Below, one piece after another: positions 1 through 7,850 of a DNA stretch of 12,058 nt. The DNA comes from Bordetella parapertussis (GTDB taxonomy: Bacteria > Pseudomonadota > Gammaproteobacteria > Burkholderiales > Burkholderiaceae_C). A program made the translations under genes and the position numbers. The stretch is from assembly GCA_945907335.1 (NCBI GenBank), contig CAMDSU010000039.1, forward strand, positions 1 through 12,058, written 5' to 3'. Within the stretch, counting starts at the first letter, position 1, and each line of letters starts with the position of its first letter. The notes under the pieces are model-generated. The model ran no database searches, was not told the DNA's origin, and saw only the letters and a list, made by a program, of their open reading frames with translations.

Positions 1-327
1 CAAAACACCCAAGGCTTGCGCCAAGGTTTGTACGGCCAAGGCCAACTCGAACTCGGGCGTCAACAGGTATTGGCCGTTCCCCTGGAATTTGTGCGCACTG
101 ACAAGCCTGAACCTTATGTGCAGGTGCTGGTCGGGTCACGCTTGAGCCACCCCACTGTCACCCTTGGCAAACGAGGTCGTGTGGGTGCGGACGACTCCGT
201 CTGGGTAGAAATCAAAGGGGTAGAAGCGGGTGCGCAAGTCTTGTCGTCTCGGGCTGGGGCCATGCGCGAAGGCCTAAACCTGCGCGTGATACCTAGCCCT
301 TCATCTGACACCACCAACAAACCATAA
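1..327 (+). CDS. RND efflux periplasmic adaptor (membrane fusion protein), C-terminal part
   Basis: The reading frame is open from base 1 to a TAA at 325-327, so the 5' end lies outside the window; 108 residues remain. They match the C-terminal end of HlyD/AcrA-type adaptors, with a beta-barrel strand region (QVLAVPLEFV), then the membrane-proximal domain ending in the typical pattern 'V.GVEAGAQVL...AMREGLNLRV'. Such adaptors sit in the periplasm, anchored to the inner membrane, and join an RND pump to an outer-membrane channel. The RND pump gene starts 3 bp after the stop, which strongly supports the assignment. An internal TTG at 16 is not the true start. The exact substrate class cannot be told from this fragment. 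Confidence 0.85.
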   Translation, partial: QNTQGLRQGLYGQGQLELGRQQVLAVPLEFVRTDKPEPYVQVLVGSRLSHPTVTLGKRGRVGADDSVWVEIKGVEAGAQVLSSRAGAMREGLNLRVIPSPSSDTTNKP

Positions 328-330
328 GCC

Positions 331-3300
331 ATGTGGTTCACCCAAGTCAGTCTGCGCAACCCTGTGTTTGCCACCATGGTCATGTTGGCCTTGGTGGTGT
401 TGGGCCTGTTTTCATTTCAACGGCTCAAGATTGACCAGTTTCCAAATATTGATTTGCCAGTGGTGGTGGTCACCACCGAATACCCCGGCGCTTCACCCGA
501 AATCATTGAAAGTGAAGTCAGTAAAAAAATCGAGGAAGCGGTCAATTCCACGGCGGGCATCAGTGCTCTTACATCGCGCAGCTACGAGGGCATGTCGGTC
601 GTCATTGTCGAATTTGAACTGACCGTCAACGGCCGCAAAGCCGCCGACGATGTGCGCGAAAAAGTCTCGAATGTCCACCCATTTTTGCGCCCCGAAGTCA
701 AAGAGTCACGCATCCTGCGGTTTGACCCAGCAAGCCGCCCGATTTGGTCATTGGCGGTGGTGACTGACAAAGCGTCGTTACCTGCGGGCGTCAAACCATT
801 GAGCCAAGTCGAGATGACCAACTGGGCCGACCAATTTCTGAAGAAGCGTTTGGAAAATGTGCGCGGTGTGGGCTCTGTGGTTTTGGTGGGCGGCACCAAA
901 CGCGAAATCAATCTTTACCTCAACCCGCAAGCGATGGAGTCTTTGGGCATCACCGCGCAACAGGTGGTCGACGCGGTCAGTAACGAAAACCAAGATTTGC
1001 CGGTTGGATCCATCCGCTCTTTGCAACAAGACCGCGTGGTGCAAGTACAAGGAAGAATGCACAGGCCGGAAGATTTCGGCAACATCATCGTGGCGCGAAA
1101 AGGTGGCAGCATCGTGCGACTGTCGCAAGTGGCTCGGGTGAACGACGGCGCACAAGAGTTAGAAAACTTGGCACTTTATAACGGTGAACGCACGCTGCTG
1201 TTGTCGGTGCAAAAGTCGCAGGATGAAAACACCATCGACGTGGTCGACGGTTTGGCACGCACGGTAGCGGATATGGCTTCTCAATTACCGCCCGGCGTGA
1301 AATTGCAAAACATTTACGACGGCTCACGGCAAATACGTGTGGGCGTGAACAATGTGCGAAAAACATTGATCGAAGGTTCATTGCTGACCGTGTTGATCGT
1401 GTTTTTGTTTCTCAATTCTTGGCGCTCGACCATCATCACGGGCCTTACCTTGCCCATTGCCATCATCGGCACATTCTTGTTCATGGCCATGTTTGGCTTC
1501 ACCATCAACATGATCACTTTGATGGCGCTGTCCTTGTGCATTGGTTTGTTGATCGATGATGCGATCGTGGTGCGCGAAAACATTGTTCGCCATGTACAAA
1601 TGGGCAAAACTGCTTTCAATGCATCCATGGAAGGCACCAAAGAAATCGGTCTGGCGGTACTGGCCACCACGTTTTCTATCGTGGCCGTGTTTTTGCCCAT
1701 CGGATTCATGCAGGGCATCATTGGTAAGTTTTTCCACGAGTTTGGTCTCACCATCGTGGTGGCTGTACTGATTTCCATGTTTGTCAGTTTCACCCTAGAC
1801 CCCATGCTCTCCAGCGTCTGGCACGACCCCAGCATTCACCGCAATGGTCAGCGCAGTCATAAACGCAGTTGGTATGACATGAGCTTGGGGCGGGTCACCC
1901 AATGGTTTGAAGATGCCACCGAAGGGCTGGGGCGCGCCTACCAACGCATGCTTGGCATTGCACTACGGTACCGGTTTGTCACGGTGCTGGTGGCGCTGGT
2001 TATTTTTATCACCAGTATTTTCATGGTTCGTTTTCTGGGCACAGAATTTGTTCCCAAGGCTGATTACTCCGAAGCCAGTGTCACCTTTTATGTGCCTGTC
2101 GGTTCTTCGTTGCAAGTTACCGAAGCCAAAGCGCGCGAGGTCGAGAGCATGCTGCGCAGCTTCCCCGAAGTTCGCTACACACTCAGCACGATCAACACGG
2201 GAAACGCCAACGGGAAAATTTATGCCAATGTTTATTTCCGTTTGGTCGATCGACAACTGCGCACACTCAATATTATTGAGTTCACGCCCATCATTCGTGA
2301 GCATTTGAGAAAAATGGGCGGATTGACCGTCACCCATGTGGGCTTGCTTGATTCTGTCGGTGGCAGCAAGCAAATTGAGTTTTATTTGCTCGGCCCGGAT
2401 CAAGCAGAACTTGAACGCATTGCCGCTGTGGTTACCGCCCGCTTGCAAGACATCAAAGGCTTGGTCGATATCGAGTCCAGTGTCAAACCTAACAAACCTA
2501 CGGTGGACATCACCGTCAAGCGCGAGGCCGCTGCCGATTTCGGTCTGGGTGTGGGCAGCATTGCCAATCAATTGCGCACGCTGGTTGCCGGACAAACCGT
2601 TGGAGTTTGGCGCGCCGACAACGACCAGACCTACGATGTCCTGGTGAGGCTTGATCCCACCCAGCGCACCTATCCCCATGACCTGGAACGCTTGCCGTTC
2701 AACATTGGTCAAAACCCAGACGGCAGCAGTCGCATCGTGCGCCTGAACCAAGTGGCACAGGTCAGTGAAAGCATTGGACCCAACCAAGTCAACCGGCGCG
2801 AACTCTCGCGTGAAGTGGCTTTCAGCGGCAACACCTATGGCCGCGCCACGGGAGAGGTCTCTCAGGACATACAAACCATGATGGCGGGCATTGCACTGCC
2901 TGACGGTTACCGCTATCAGTTTGGCGGCGCCACCAAAAACATGAAGGAATCTTTTCAATACGCCGTCGTTGCATTGGCCATGGGCGTGATCTTCATTTAC
3001 ATGATTCTGGCCAGTCAGTTCAAAAGCTTTTTGCAGCCCTTGGCCTTGATGACTTCTTTGCCGCTGACTCTGATCGGGGTGGTGGGTGCATTGATGGTGT
3101 TTCGGTCCACGCTGTCCATGTTCTCGGTGATCGGCGTGATCATGCTGATGGGTCTGGTCACCAAAAACGCGATTTTGTTGCTGGACTTTGCTATTCGTGC
3201 ACGCGAAGGCCTGGACCGTGGTGACGGCACACAGGATGCACCGCTTGGCAGAACCGAGGCTTTGTTGCTGGCGGCCCAGGTGCGACTGCGGCCGATTTTG

Positions 3301-3531
3301 ATGACCACCTTGGCCATGGTGTTTGGCATGATTCCCCTGGCCTTTTCTGTGTCTGAAGGGTCTGAGCAGCGCGCGCCTTTGGGTCAGGCGGTCATAGGTG
3401 GCGTCATCACCTCGTCCATCCTGACACTGGTGGTCGTGCCTGTGGTCTACTGCTATATCGACGATCTGAGCCAATGGTTGAAAAAACTTTGGCACGGCAA
3501 ATCAAGCCCTGCGACCCGCCCCGCTGGCTAG
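331..3531 (+). CDS. RND multidrug/solute efflux permease (HAE1 / AcrB-MdtC type)
   Basis: This 1066-residue protein has the full length and architecture of the hydrophobe/amphiphile efflux (HAE1) branch of RND pumps, which use proton influx to expel drugs or hydrophobic compounds through a TolC-type channel. TM1 is at about residues 10-28, followed by a large periplasmic loop, TM2-6 at about 343-492 and TM7 at about 548-567. A second periplasmic loop follows, then TM8-12 at about 876-1042. The proton-relay residues are visible: the Asp pair D409-D410 in GLLIDDAIVV (TM4) and K945 in GLVTKNAILL (TM10). The N-terminal 'RLKIDQFPNIDLP' and 'EYPGASPE' motifs are typical of the family. The ATG is 3 bp after the adaptor stop, implying one transcript. 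Nothing looks truncated or frameshifted. The family is certain; the substrate is unknown. Confidence 0.97.
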   Translation: MWFTQVSLRNPVFATMVMLALVVLGLFSFQRLKIDQFPNIDLPVVVVTTEYPGASPEIIESEVSKKIEEAVNSTAGISALTSRSYEGMSVVIVEFELTVNGRKAADDVREKVSNVHPFLRPEVKESRILRFDPASRPIWSLAVVTDKASLPAGVKPLSQVEMTNWADQFLKKRLENVRGVGSVVLVGGTKREINLYLNPQAMESLGITAQQVVDAVSNENQDLPVGSIRSLQQDRVVQVQGRMHRPEDFGNIIVARKGGSIVRLSQVARVNDGAQELENLALYNGERTLLLSVQKSQDENTIDVVDGLARTVADMASQLPPGVKLQNIYDGSRQIRVGVNNVRKTLIEGSLLTVLIVFLFLNSWRSTIITGLTLPIAIIGTFLFMAMFGFTINMITLMALSLCIGLLIDDAIVVRENIVRHVQMGKTAFNASMEGTKEIGLAVLATTFSIVAVFLPIGFMQGIIGKFFHEFGLTIVVAVLISMFVSFTLDPMLSSVWHDPSIHRNGQRSHKRSWYDMSLGRVTQWFEDATEGLGRAYQRMLGIALRYRFVTVLVALVIFITSIFMVRFLGTEFVPKADYSEASVTFYVPVGSSLQVTEAKAREVESMLRSFPEVRYTLSTINTGNANGKIYANVYFRLVDRQLRTLNIIEFTPIIREHLRKMGGLTVTHVGLLDSVGGSKQIEFYLLGPDQAELERIAAVVTARLQDIKGLVDIESSVKPNKPTVDITVKREAAADFGLGVGSIANQLRTLVAGQTVGVWRADNDQTYDVLVRLDPTQRTYPHDLERLPFNIGQNPDGSSRIVRLNQVAQVSESIGPNQVNRRELSREVAFSGNTYGRATGEVSQDIQTMMAGIALPDGYRYQFGGATKNMKESFQYAVVALAMGVIFIYMILASQFKSFLQPLALMTSLPLTLIGVVGALMVFRSTLSMFSVIGVIMLMGLVTKNAILLLDFAIRAREGLDRGDGTQDAPLGRTEALLLAAQVRLRPILMTTLAMVFGMIPLAFSVSEGSEQRAPLGQAVIGGVITSSILTLVVVPVVYCYIDDLSQWLKKLWHGKSSPATRPAG

Positions 3532-3542
3532 AATGGCTTTTT

Positions 3543-4214
3543 ATGAATTTTTTCGCTGAAATGAACACGGAAATCGCCCGCTTCAACATGGTTGAACAGC
3601 AAATCCGCACCTGGCAGGTGCTGGACAAGAACGTTCTCTCACTGCTGTCCCAACTAGAACGCCAATGGTTTGTTCCTAGCGCCTACCATGGGCTGGCTTA
3701 CAGCGACACAGAAATTCCCCTCGGCCATGGCGAACACATGTTGCCCCCGCGTGTGGATGCCAGACTGTTGCAAGACTTGGGCTTGCAGCCGCATGAACAG
3801 GTGCTGGAAATCGGTACGGGCTCGGGTTATCTGACCGCCTTGCTGGCCCAGTCATGCGCGCATGTGACCAGTTTGGAATGCCATGGCGAATTGCTCGCGC
3901 AAGCACAGAAAAATTTGCAACACGCTGACATCCGCAACGTCCGTTTGTTGCAAAGCCAAGGTGTGCCCTCTCAATTGCCTCACGCCTCTTTTGATGCTGT
4001 GGTGCTGGGCGGTTCGGTGGCCAGGGTGCCTGATGAACTGCTCAAGCTCCTCAAACCCGCTGGCCGACTGCTGGCCGTGGTGGGCGAAGAACCCATGATG
4101 CAAACCACCTTGGTGCAGCGCCAAGCGGATGGCACTGGTCACAGCCGCGTTTTGTGGGATGTAGTGACTCCTCGCTTACACGGTTTTGCCGAAAGCGCCG
4201 TTTTTCAATTCTGA
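3543..4214 (+). CDS. PCMT-family SAM methyltransferase-like protein lacking the usual active-site Ser
   Basis: This 223-residue protein has the protein-L-isoaspartate O-methyltransferase fold. SAM motif I is VLEIGTGSGYLTALLA (residues 87-102), the acidic ribose-binding position is E112 in SLEC, and VVGEEP (179-184) is motif III-like. In canonical Pcm enzymes the loop before motif I reads like GQGQTISQP, where the Ser and Thr matter for catalysis. Here it is GHGEHMLPP (61-69), so the Gln-Thr-Ile-Ser core is missing. The gene may therefore be a divergent methyltransferase or a SAM-binding protein rather than a repair enzyme. It starts 11 bp after the pump stop and lies 28 bp before tolC. The ATG at 3543 is used; the ATG at 3561 (MNTEIARFNM) fits my memory of family N-termini about as well, and neither has a good ribosome binding site. 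Confidence 0.83.
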   Translation: MNFFAEMNTEIARFNMVEQQIRTWQVLDKNVLSLLSQLERQWFVPSAYHGLAYSDTEIPLGHGEHMLPPRVDARLLQDLGLQPHEQVLEIGTGSGYLTALLAQSCAHVTSLECHGELLAQAQKNLQHADIRNVRLLQSQGVPSQLPHASFDAVVLGGSVARVPDELLKLLKPAGRLLAVVGEEPMMQTTLVQRQADGTGHSRVLWDVVTPRLHGFAESAVFQF

Positions 4215-4232
4215 CAAAAAGTTGTTTTATAA

Positions 4233-4239
4233 AAGGAAG
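4233..4239 (+). promoter_or_regulatory. Ribosome binding site of the tolC-like gene
   Basis: AAGGAAG lies 3 nt before the ATG at 4243. It is the clearest purine-rich match in this gap and decides the start. The frame is also open upstream to 4186, inside the end of the preceding gene, but a start there would bury the signal peptide. Confidence 0.7.
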
Positions 4240-4242
4240 ACC

Positions 4243-5586
4243 ATGAACTTGTTTCGCACACTGCCCTTGATCGCCGCCATGTCGTTGGCCTTCACAGGTG
4301 CTGCCCGCGGCCAAAGCTTGGTCGAGCTCTATGACATTGCCAAAGGCTATGACGCCAGTTTCAAATCGGTGCAAATCCAGGCCCAAGCCACCCGGTTGAA
4401 AGTGGACCAAGCGCAGGCCAAACTCGGTCCTACTGCTGCATTAAGCGCCAGCGCCAATGTCAACAATGGTGGAGCTTTGTCGCCCACACCTGACAATGCC
4501 TTATATCCAAGATCTCGTAACTACAGCGCGCAAACCGGTACGGTCAGCGCCTCGCAGCCTATTTTCCGACCCGGCGACAAAGCCGAAGTGTCACAGGCCA
4601 ATTTGCAACTCCAAGTGGCCGAGGCCCAATTGCAAGCCGCCGAGCACGACCTGATGGTGCGTTTGAGCCAAGCCTATTTCGATGTACTTGCCAGCCAGGA
4701 CAATCTGACCTTTATCCAAGCGCAAATGAAAGCAGTGTCTGAGCAACTGGCCTTTGCCAAGCGCAACTTTGAAGTTGGCACTGCCACCATCACAGACACA
4801 CGCGAAGCACAAGCCAGTTACGACTTGGCCATGGCACAGGAAATTGGCGCGCAAAACGATTTGCGGGTCAAGAAGATGGCGCTTGACCAACTGGTGGGCA
4901 AGTCCAACATCGAGCCCAAATCGGTGTCTTTGACGGCGGTGCCCACAGGCCCAGTACCTGATCGTGTTGAAGAGTGGGTGACTCTTAGCGAGCAGAACAA
5001 TCCCAACATCAAGCAGTCACGCATCAGCAGCGATGTGGCCCGACTCGAAACGAACAAAGCCCAAGCCGCTCTAAAACCCACAGTAGATTTACAACTCAGC
5101 TACAGCCTGACAAACAATACCAACGGCACCATAAGTTCAACCATTGATACCCGCTACGGCGTGGCTACCGGTGCTGTGGTGGTGAGTTATCCGCTGTTCA
5201 ACGGAAACGCATTCAGCAACCGCGTCAGAGAAACCATGGCGCTGACCCAAAAAGCCGAATCTGATGTCGACGCTATCGTGCGAACCGTGGGACAAAATAC
5301 GCGCAGTGCGTTTTACGGCGTGGTTTCTGGCGTGAGCCAAGTCAAAGCATTACAAGCTGCCGAAGATTCCAGCCAAGTGGCATTAGACGCCAACAAATTG
5401 GGCTACAGCGTAGGCGTGCGCATCAACATCAATGTGCTGGACTCGCAAAGCAAATTGTTTGACACCAAGGCAAAATTGGCCAAAGCACGTTATGACGTGC
5501 TCATGGGCCACTTGAAATTGCGTCAACTCAGCGGTGTGTTGAAGTTGGAAGATTTGCAAAACATCAACAACTTACTGGTTCCCTGA
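4243..5586 (+). CDS. tolC: TolC-family outer-membrane efflux channel
   Basis: This 447-residue protein has the length of TolC-family channels, which form trimeric beta-barrel plus alpha-helical tunnels from outer membrane to periplasm. A signal peptide is visible at residues 1-23 (MNLFRTLPLIAAMSLAFTGAARG), with likely cleavage before QSLVELY. Two homologous halves follow. Each has the hallmark pattern 'G.....D...A' at the helix-strand turn: NFEVGTATITDTREAQASYD near 175-194, and GYSVGVRININVLDSQSKLF near 387-406. Long Ala/Gln-rich helices surround both. It is the natural outer-membrane partner of the adaptor and RND pump upstream, and may also serve type I exporters. The start is fixed by the AAGGAAG site. 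It ends 6 bp from the convergent waaA gene. Confidence 0.93.
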   Translation: MNLFRTLPLIAAMSLAFTGAARGQSLVELYDIAKGYDASFKSVQIQAQATRLKVDQAQAKLGPTAALSASANVNNGGALSPTPDNALYPRSRNYSAQTGTVSASQPIFRPGDKAEVSQANLQLQVAEAQLQAAEHDLMVRLSQAYFDVLASQDNLTFIQAQMKAVSEQLAFAKRNFEVGTATITDTREAQASYDLAMAQEIGAQNDLRVKKMALDQLVGKSNIEPKSVSLTAVPTGPVPDRVEEWVTLSEQNNPNIKQSRISSDVARLETNKAQAALKPTVDLQLSYSLTNNTNGTISSTIDTRYGVATGAVVVSYPLFNGNAFSNRVRETMALTQKAESDVDAIVRTVGQNTRSAFYGVVSGVSQVKALQAAEDSSQVALDANKLGYSVGVRININVLDSQSKLFDTKAKLAKARYDVLMGHLKLRQLSGVLKLEDLQNINNLLVP

Positions 5587-5592
5587 CCGTCT

Positions 5593-6861
5593 TTAAATCA
5601 AGGCTTGCATCAATTGCAGACAACGCGCAACCGCGCCTTGGTGACGTGCTGCGAACTCGGTGGCTAGTGCTGACTTTCGCTGACAGGCTTCGGGGTTCAT
5701 GGCAAGTTGGTAAGCCGTGCCCACCGCTTGGGCCATGTCTTGAACCCGCACTGCCGCCCCGTCTTGTAGGGCCAGTTGCGCGGCCTGCGCGAAGTTGAAT
5801 GTATGTGGCCCCATGACCACGGGACAGGCACAAGCGCAGGCTTCGATCAAGTTTTGTCCGCCCAAAGGTTCAAAGCTGCCACCCAATAAACATACACTGG
5901 CCGCGCCAAAATAAAACGGCATTTCCCCCATGCTGTCGCCCAATACCACTTGCGTGTCACCACGCCATTGGTTGAAATCTGGCAGATCGTTCCAGTCACT
6001 GCGCTTTTGTAAAGAAAAGCCTTTGGCATTCACCAATGCAGTCACCTGCTCGAAACGCTGTGGATGACGCGGCACCAACCACCATTGCACATCTTGCAAA
6101 TAAGCGGGCTGCTGGGCCAGCAATTCCAATAATGCAGCCTCCTCCCCCTCACGAGAAATCGCCAGCAACACCACCGGTCTGGGCATGGCTTTGCGCCAGG
6201 CCAAACCTTGTTGCAATTGTTGACCGTCAGGCACTGCGTCAAATTTGAGGTTGCCCATGACCGCTTGCACGGTGATACCCAATGCCTGAAAACGTTTGGC
6301 GTCTTGCTCAGACTGCGCCCAGACGGCATGCAATTGGCTGAATGCGGGTCGCGCCAGCGCCGACCATTGCATCGACCGACGCAAAGATTTGGCACTGAGT
6401 CGCGCATTGAGAAGCACCATGGGCACGCCATGCTTGCATGCTTGATCGACCATCACCGGCCACACCTCGGTGTCCACCAAAAAACCGGCGCGTGGTTGAA
6501 AATGCCGCAAAAACCTGGCCACCATCTCTGGCGTGTCCCAAGGCTGCCACACCTGCACATCCCCTTCTTGCAACAAACTCAAGCCCTGTTCTCGACCGGT
6601 AGCCGTGCCGTGCGTGAACACAAACTTCACACCTGGACGTGCTTTGCGTATGGCGACAACCAGTGTTTGAATAGCGCGGGTTTCACCCAAAGAAACCGCA
6701 TGGATCCAAACGCTACCTGCGGTGGCTGGTATGGCGTAGTAACCGAGGCGCTCGGACACGGACACACCGTAAAGCGGTTCTTTGCGCGAACGCACATAGA
6801 GCTTGAGCAAAAGCACAGGCGTCAACAGGCGCGTCAGCCAGCCATAGAAAAACAGCATCAT
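5593..6861 (-). CDS. waaA: 3-deoxy-D-manno-octulosonic acid (Kdo) transferase
   Basis: WaaA (KdtA, family GT30) transfers Kdo from CMP-Kdo to the lipid A precursor on the cytoplasmic face of the inner membrane. The 422-residue length is normal. An N-terminal hydrophobic anchor covers about residues 4-22. HAVSLGETRA carries the catalytic base Glu at residue 60, the position known in E. coli. Further family blocks are NARLSAKS, GNLKFD, the phosphate-binding PRHPQRF, GDSMGEM, and the long CMP-Kdo site GGSFEPLGGQNLIEA. It is last in a three-gene minus-strand operon. Its ATG overlaps the waaC stop as ATGA (6858-6861), and no good Shine-Dalgarno sequence precedes it, so translation is probably coupled to waaC. 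A second ATG codon follows directly. Confidence 0.97.
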   Translation of the reverse strand: MMLFFYGWLTRLLTPVLLLKLYVRSRKEPLYGVSVSERLGYYAIPATAGSVWIHAVSLGETRAIQTLVVAIRKARPGVKFVFTHGTATGREQGLSLLQEGDVQVWQPWDTPEMVARFLRHFQPRAGFLVDTEVWPVMVDQACKHGVPMVLLNARLSAKSLRRSMQWSALARPAFSQLHAVWAQSEQDAKRFQALGITVQAVMGNLKFDAVPDGQQLQQGLAWRKAMPRPVVLLAISREGEEAALLELLAQQPAYLQDVQWWLVPRHPQRFEQVTALVNAKGFSLQKRSDWNDLPDFNQWRGDTQVVLGDSMGEMPFYFGAASVCLLGGSFEPLGGQNLIEACACACPVVMGPHTFNFAQAAQLALQDGAAVRVQDMAQAVGTAYQLAMNPEACQRKSALATEFAARHQGAVARCLQLMQALI

Positions 6862-7850
6862 GCTTGGCTTTCAAAAGCGTAAGCATGCGCTTGCAAGCCG
6901 TTGAGCCAAGCTTGCATGACACTTTCCGGGGTCGGACAAGGCTTATCAAACACGCTTTGCTGCCAACCGCAATCCAGCGGTCCGGTGCGCCAGGCCGTAT
7001 CGAAGTTATAAATTTGCACATGGGGCAAACCCAAGGCCACTGCTATGTGGCTGGGCCCACTGTCCACACCGATCACTCCTTTGCAAGCAGCCAGCGAGCG
7101 CGTCAAGGACAGCACATCACCGCGCGGCCAGACCACAGCTCTAGGTACTGCCGCTGCGATGGCTGCTGCGGTCTGGGCTTCGGCATCATTGGATTGCGGG
7201 ATAGCCAGTTCAAACCCCCGCGCATTCAATTGCAGCGCGAGTGTGATCCAGTGTGCCAACGGCCAGGTCTTGTCGAGGCGCGATGTGCCATGCACCAATG
7301 CCACGGTGTGCGGCGCGACATGCGCTTGTGGGGCGATGAACAAGGTCTGACGTGATTCCGCGCTTTCGGCATATCCAAGCGCTTGGGCGCACACATGGCG
7401 TGCGCGCTGCACCGCGTGGCTGCGCCAGGCGCATGGCACGGCGATATCGGACACCCAACGCGTGGGCGCCTCATACGCAGAGCCTTGCGTGCGATTGGCC
7501 ATGGCAATTCGCCGGCCTTTGTCTGTCAATCGGGCCAAGCGCGCAATCAATGCAGATTTGGTCAGGCCTTGCAAATCGATCACGGCGTCATAGGAGTGGG
7601 CTTGCAGTTCTTGCACAAATGCACGCCATTGCATATGGGTGTGGGCAGACCACCATTCTTTGCGCCATGCACGCAATCGACAGGGGATGACACGCTCTAC
7701 CGCCGGACACAAACGAAGTAGCGGCGCAAATCCTTCTTCCACCACCCAATCGATATGTATGCCCGGCAATGCGGTATGCATGTCAATCGCAGCGGGCAGG
7801 CTGTGCACCACATCCCCCAATGAAGACAGTTTGACCACCAAAACCCTCAA
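6858..7850 (-). CDS. waaC: Lipopolysaccharide heptosyltransferase I
   Basis: WaaC (family GT9) adds the first L-glycero-D-manno-heptose to Kdo in the LPS inner core, using ADP-heptose in the cytoplasm. The protein has 330 residues. The N-terminal MRVLVVKLSSLGDVVHSLPA holds the catalytic-base Asp at residue 13, as in E. coli. DWVVEEGFA (34-42) and AVIDLQGLTKSA (89-100) are strong WaaC blocks. K194 in SRLDKTW, and D263 and H268 in GVDSGPSH, form the ADP-heptose site. The start codon is TTG at 7850, overlapping the upstream stop as TTGA; it gives exactly the family N-terminus, and AAGAGG lies 7 nt before it. After the GT9 DSG motif the usual GPT.P turn is replaced by YNFDTAWRTGP. Its neighbour waaA performs the preceding step on the same acceptor. 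Confidence 0.93.
   Translation of the reverse strand: MRVLVVKLSSLGDVVHSLPAAIDMHTALPGIHIDWVVEEGFAPLLRLCPAVERVIPCRLRAWRKEWWSAHTHMQWRAFVQELQAHSYDAVIDLQGLTKSALIARLARLTDKGRRIAMANRTQGSAYEAPTRWVSDIAVPCAWRSHAVQRARHVCAQALGYAESAESRQTLFIAPQAHVAPHTVALVHGTSRLDKTWPLAHWITLALQLNARGFELAIPQSNDAEAQTAAAIAAAVPRAVVWPRGDVLSLTRSLAACKGVIGVDSGPSHIAVALGLPHVQIYNFDTAWRTGPLDCGWQQSVFDKPCPTPESVMQAWLNGLQAHAYAFESQA

Noticed and set aside
1963..3495. Long open frame (510 codons) on the minus strand across the RND pump gene
   Set aside because: It lies wholly antisense to a gene with complete family signatures, and its translation is His/Gln/Arg-rich with no recognisable motif, as expected from the complement of a codon-biased gene.
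3529..3534. TAGAAT as a -10 promoter box before the PCMT-like gene
   Set aside because: It overlaps the pump stop codon and no -35-like hexamer is found 16-18 bp upstream, so read-through from the pump gene is simpler.
6208..6882. Open frame of 224 codons on the plus strand opposite waaA
   Set aside because: It is antisense to a clear waaA. The composition is His/Arg-rich and no domain is recognisable.
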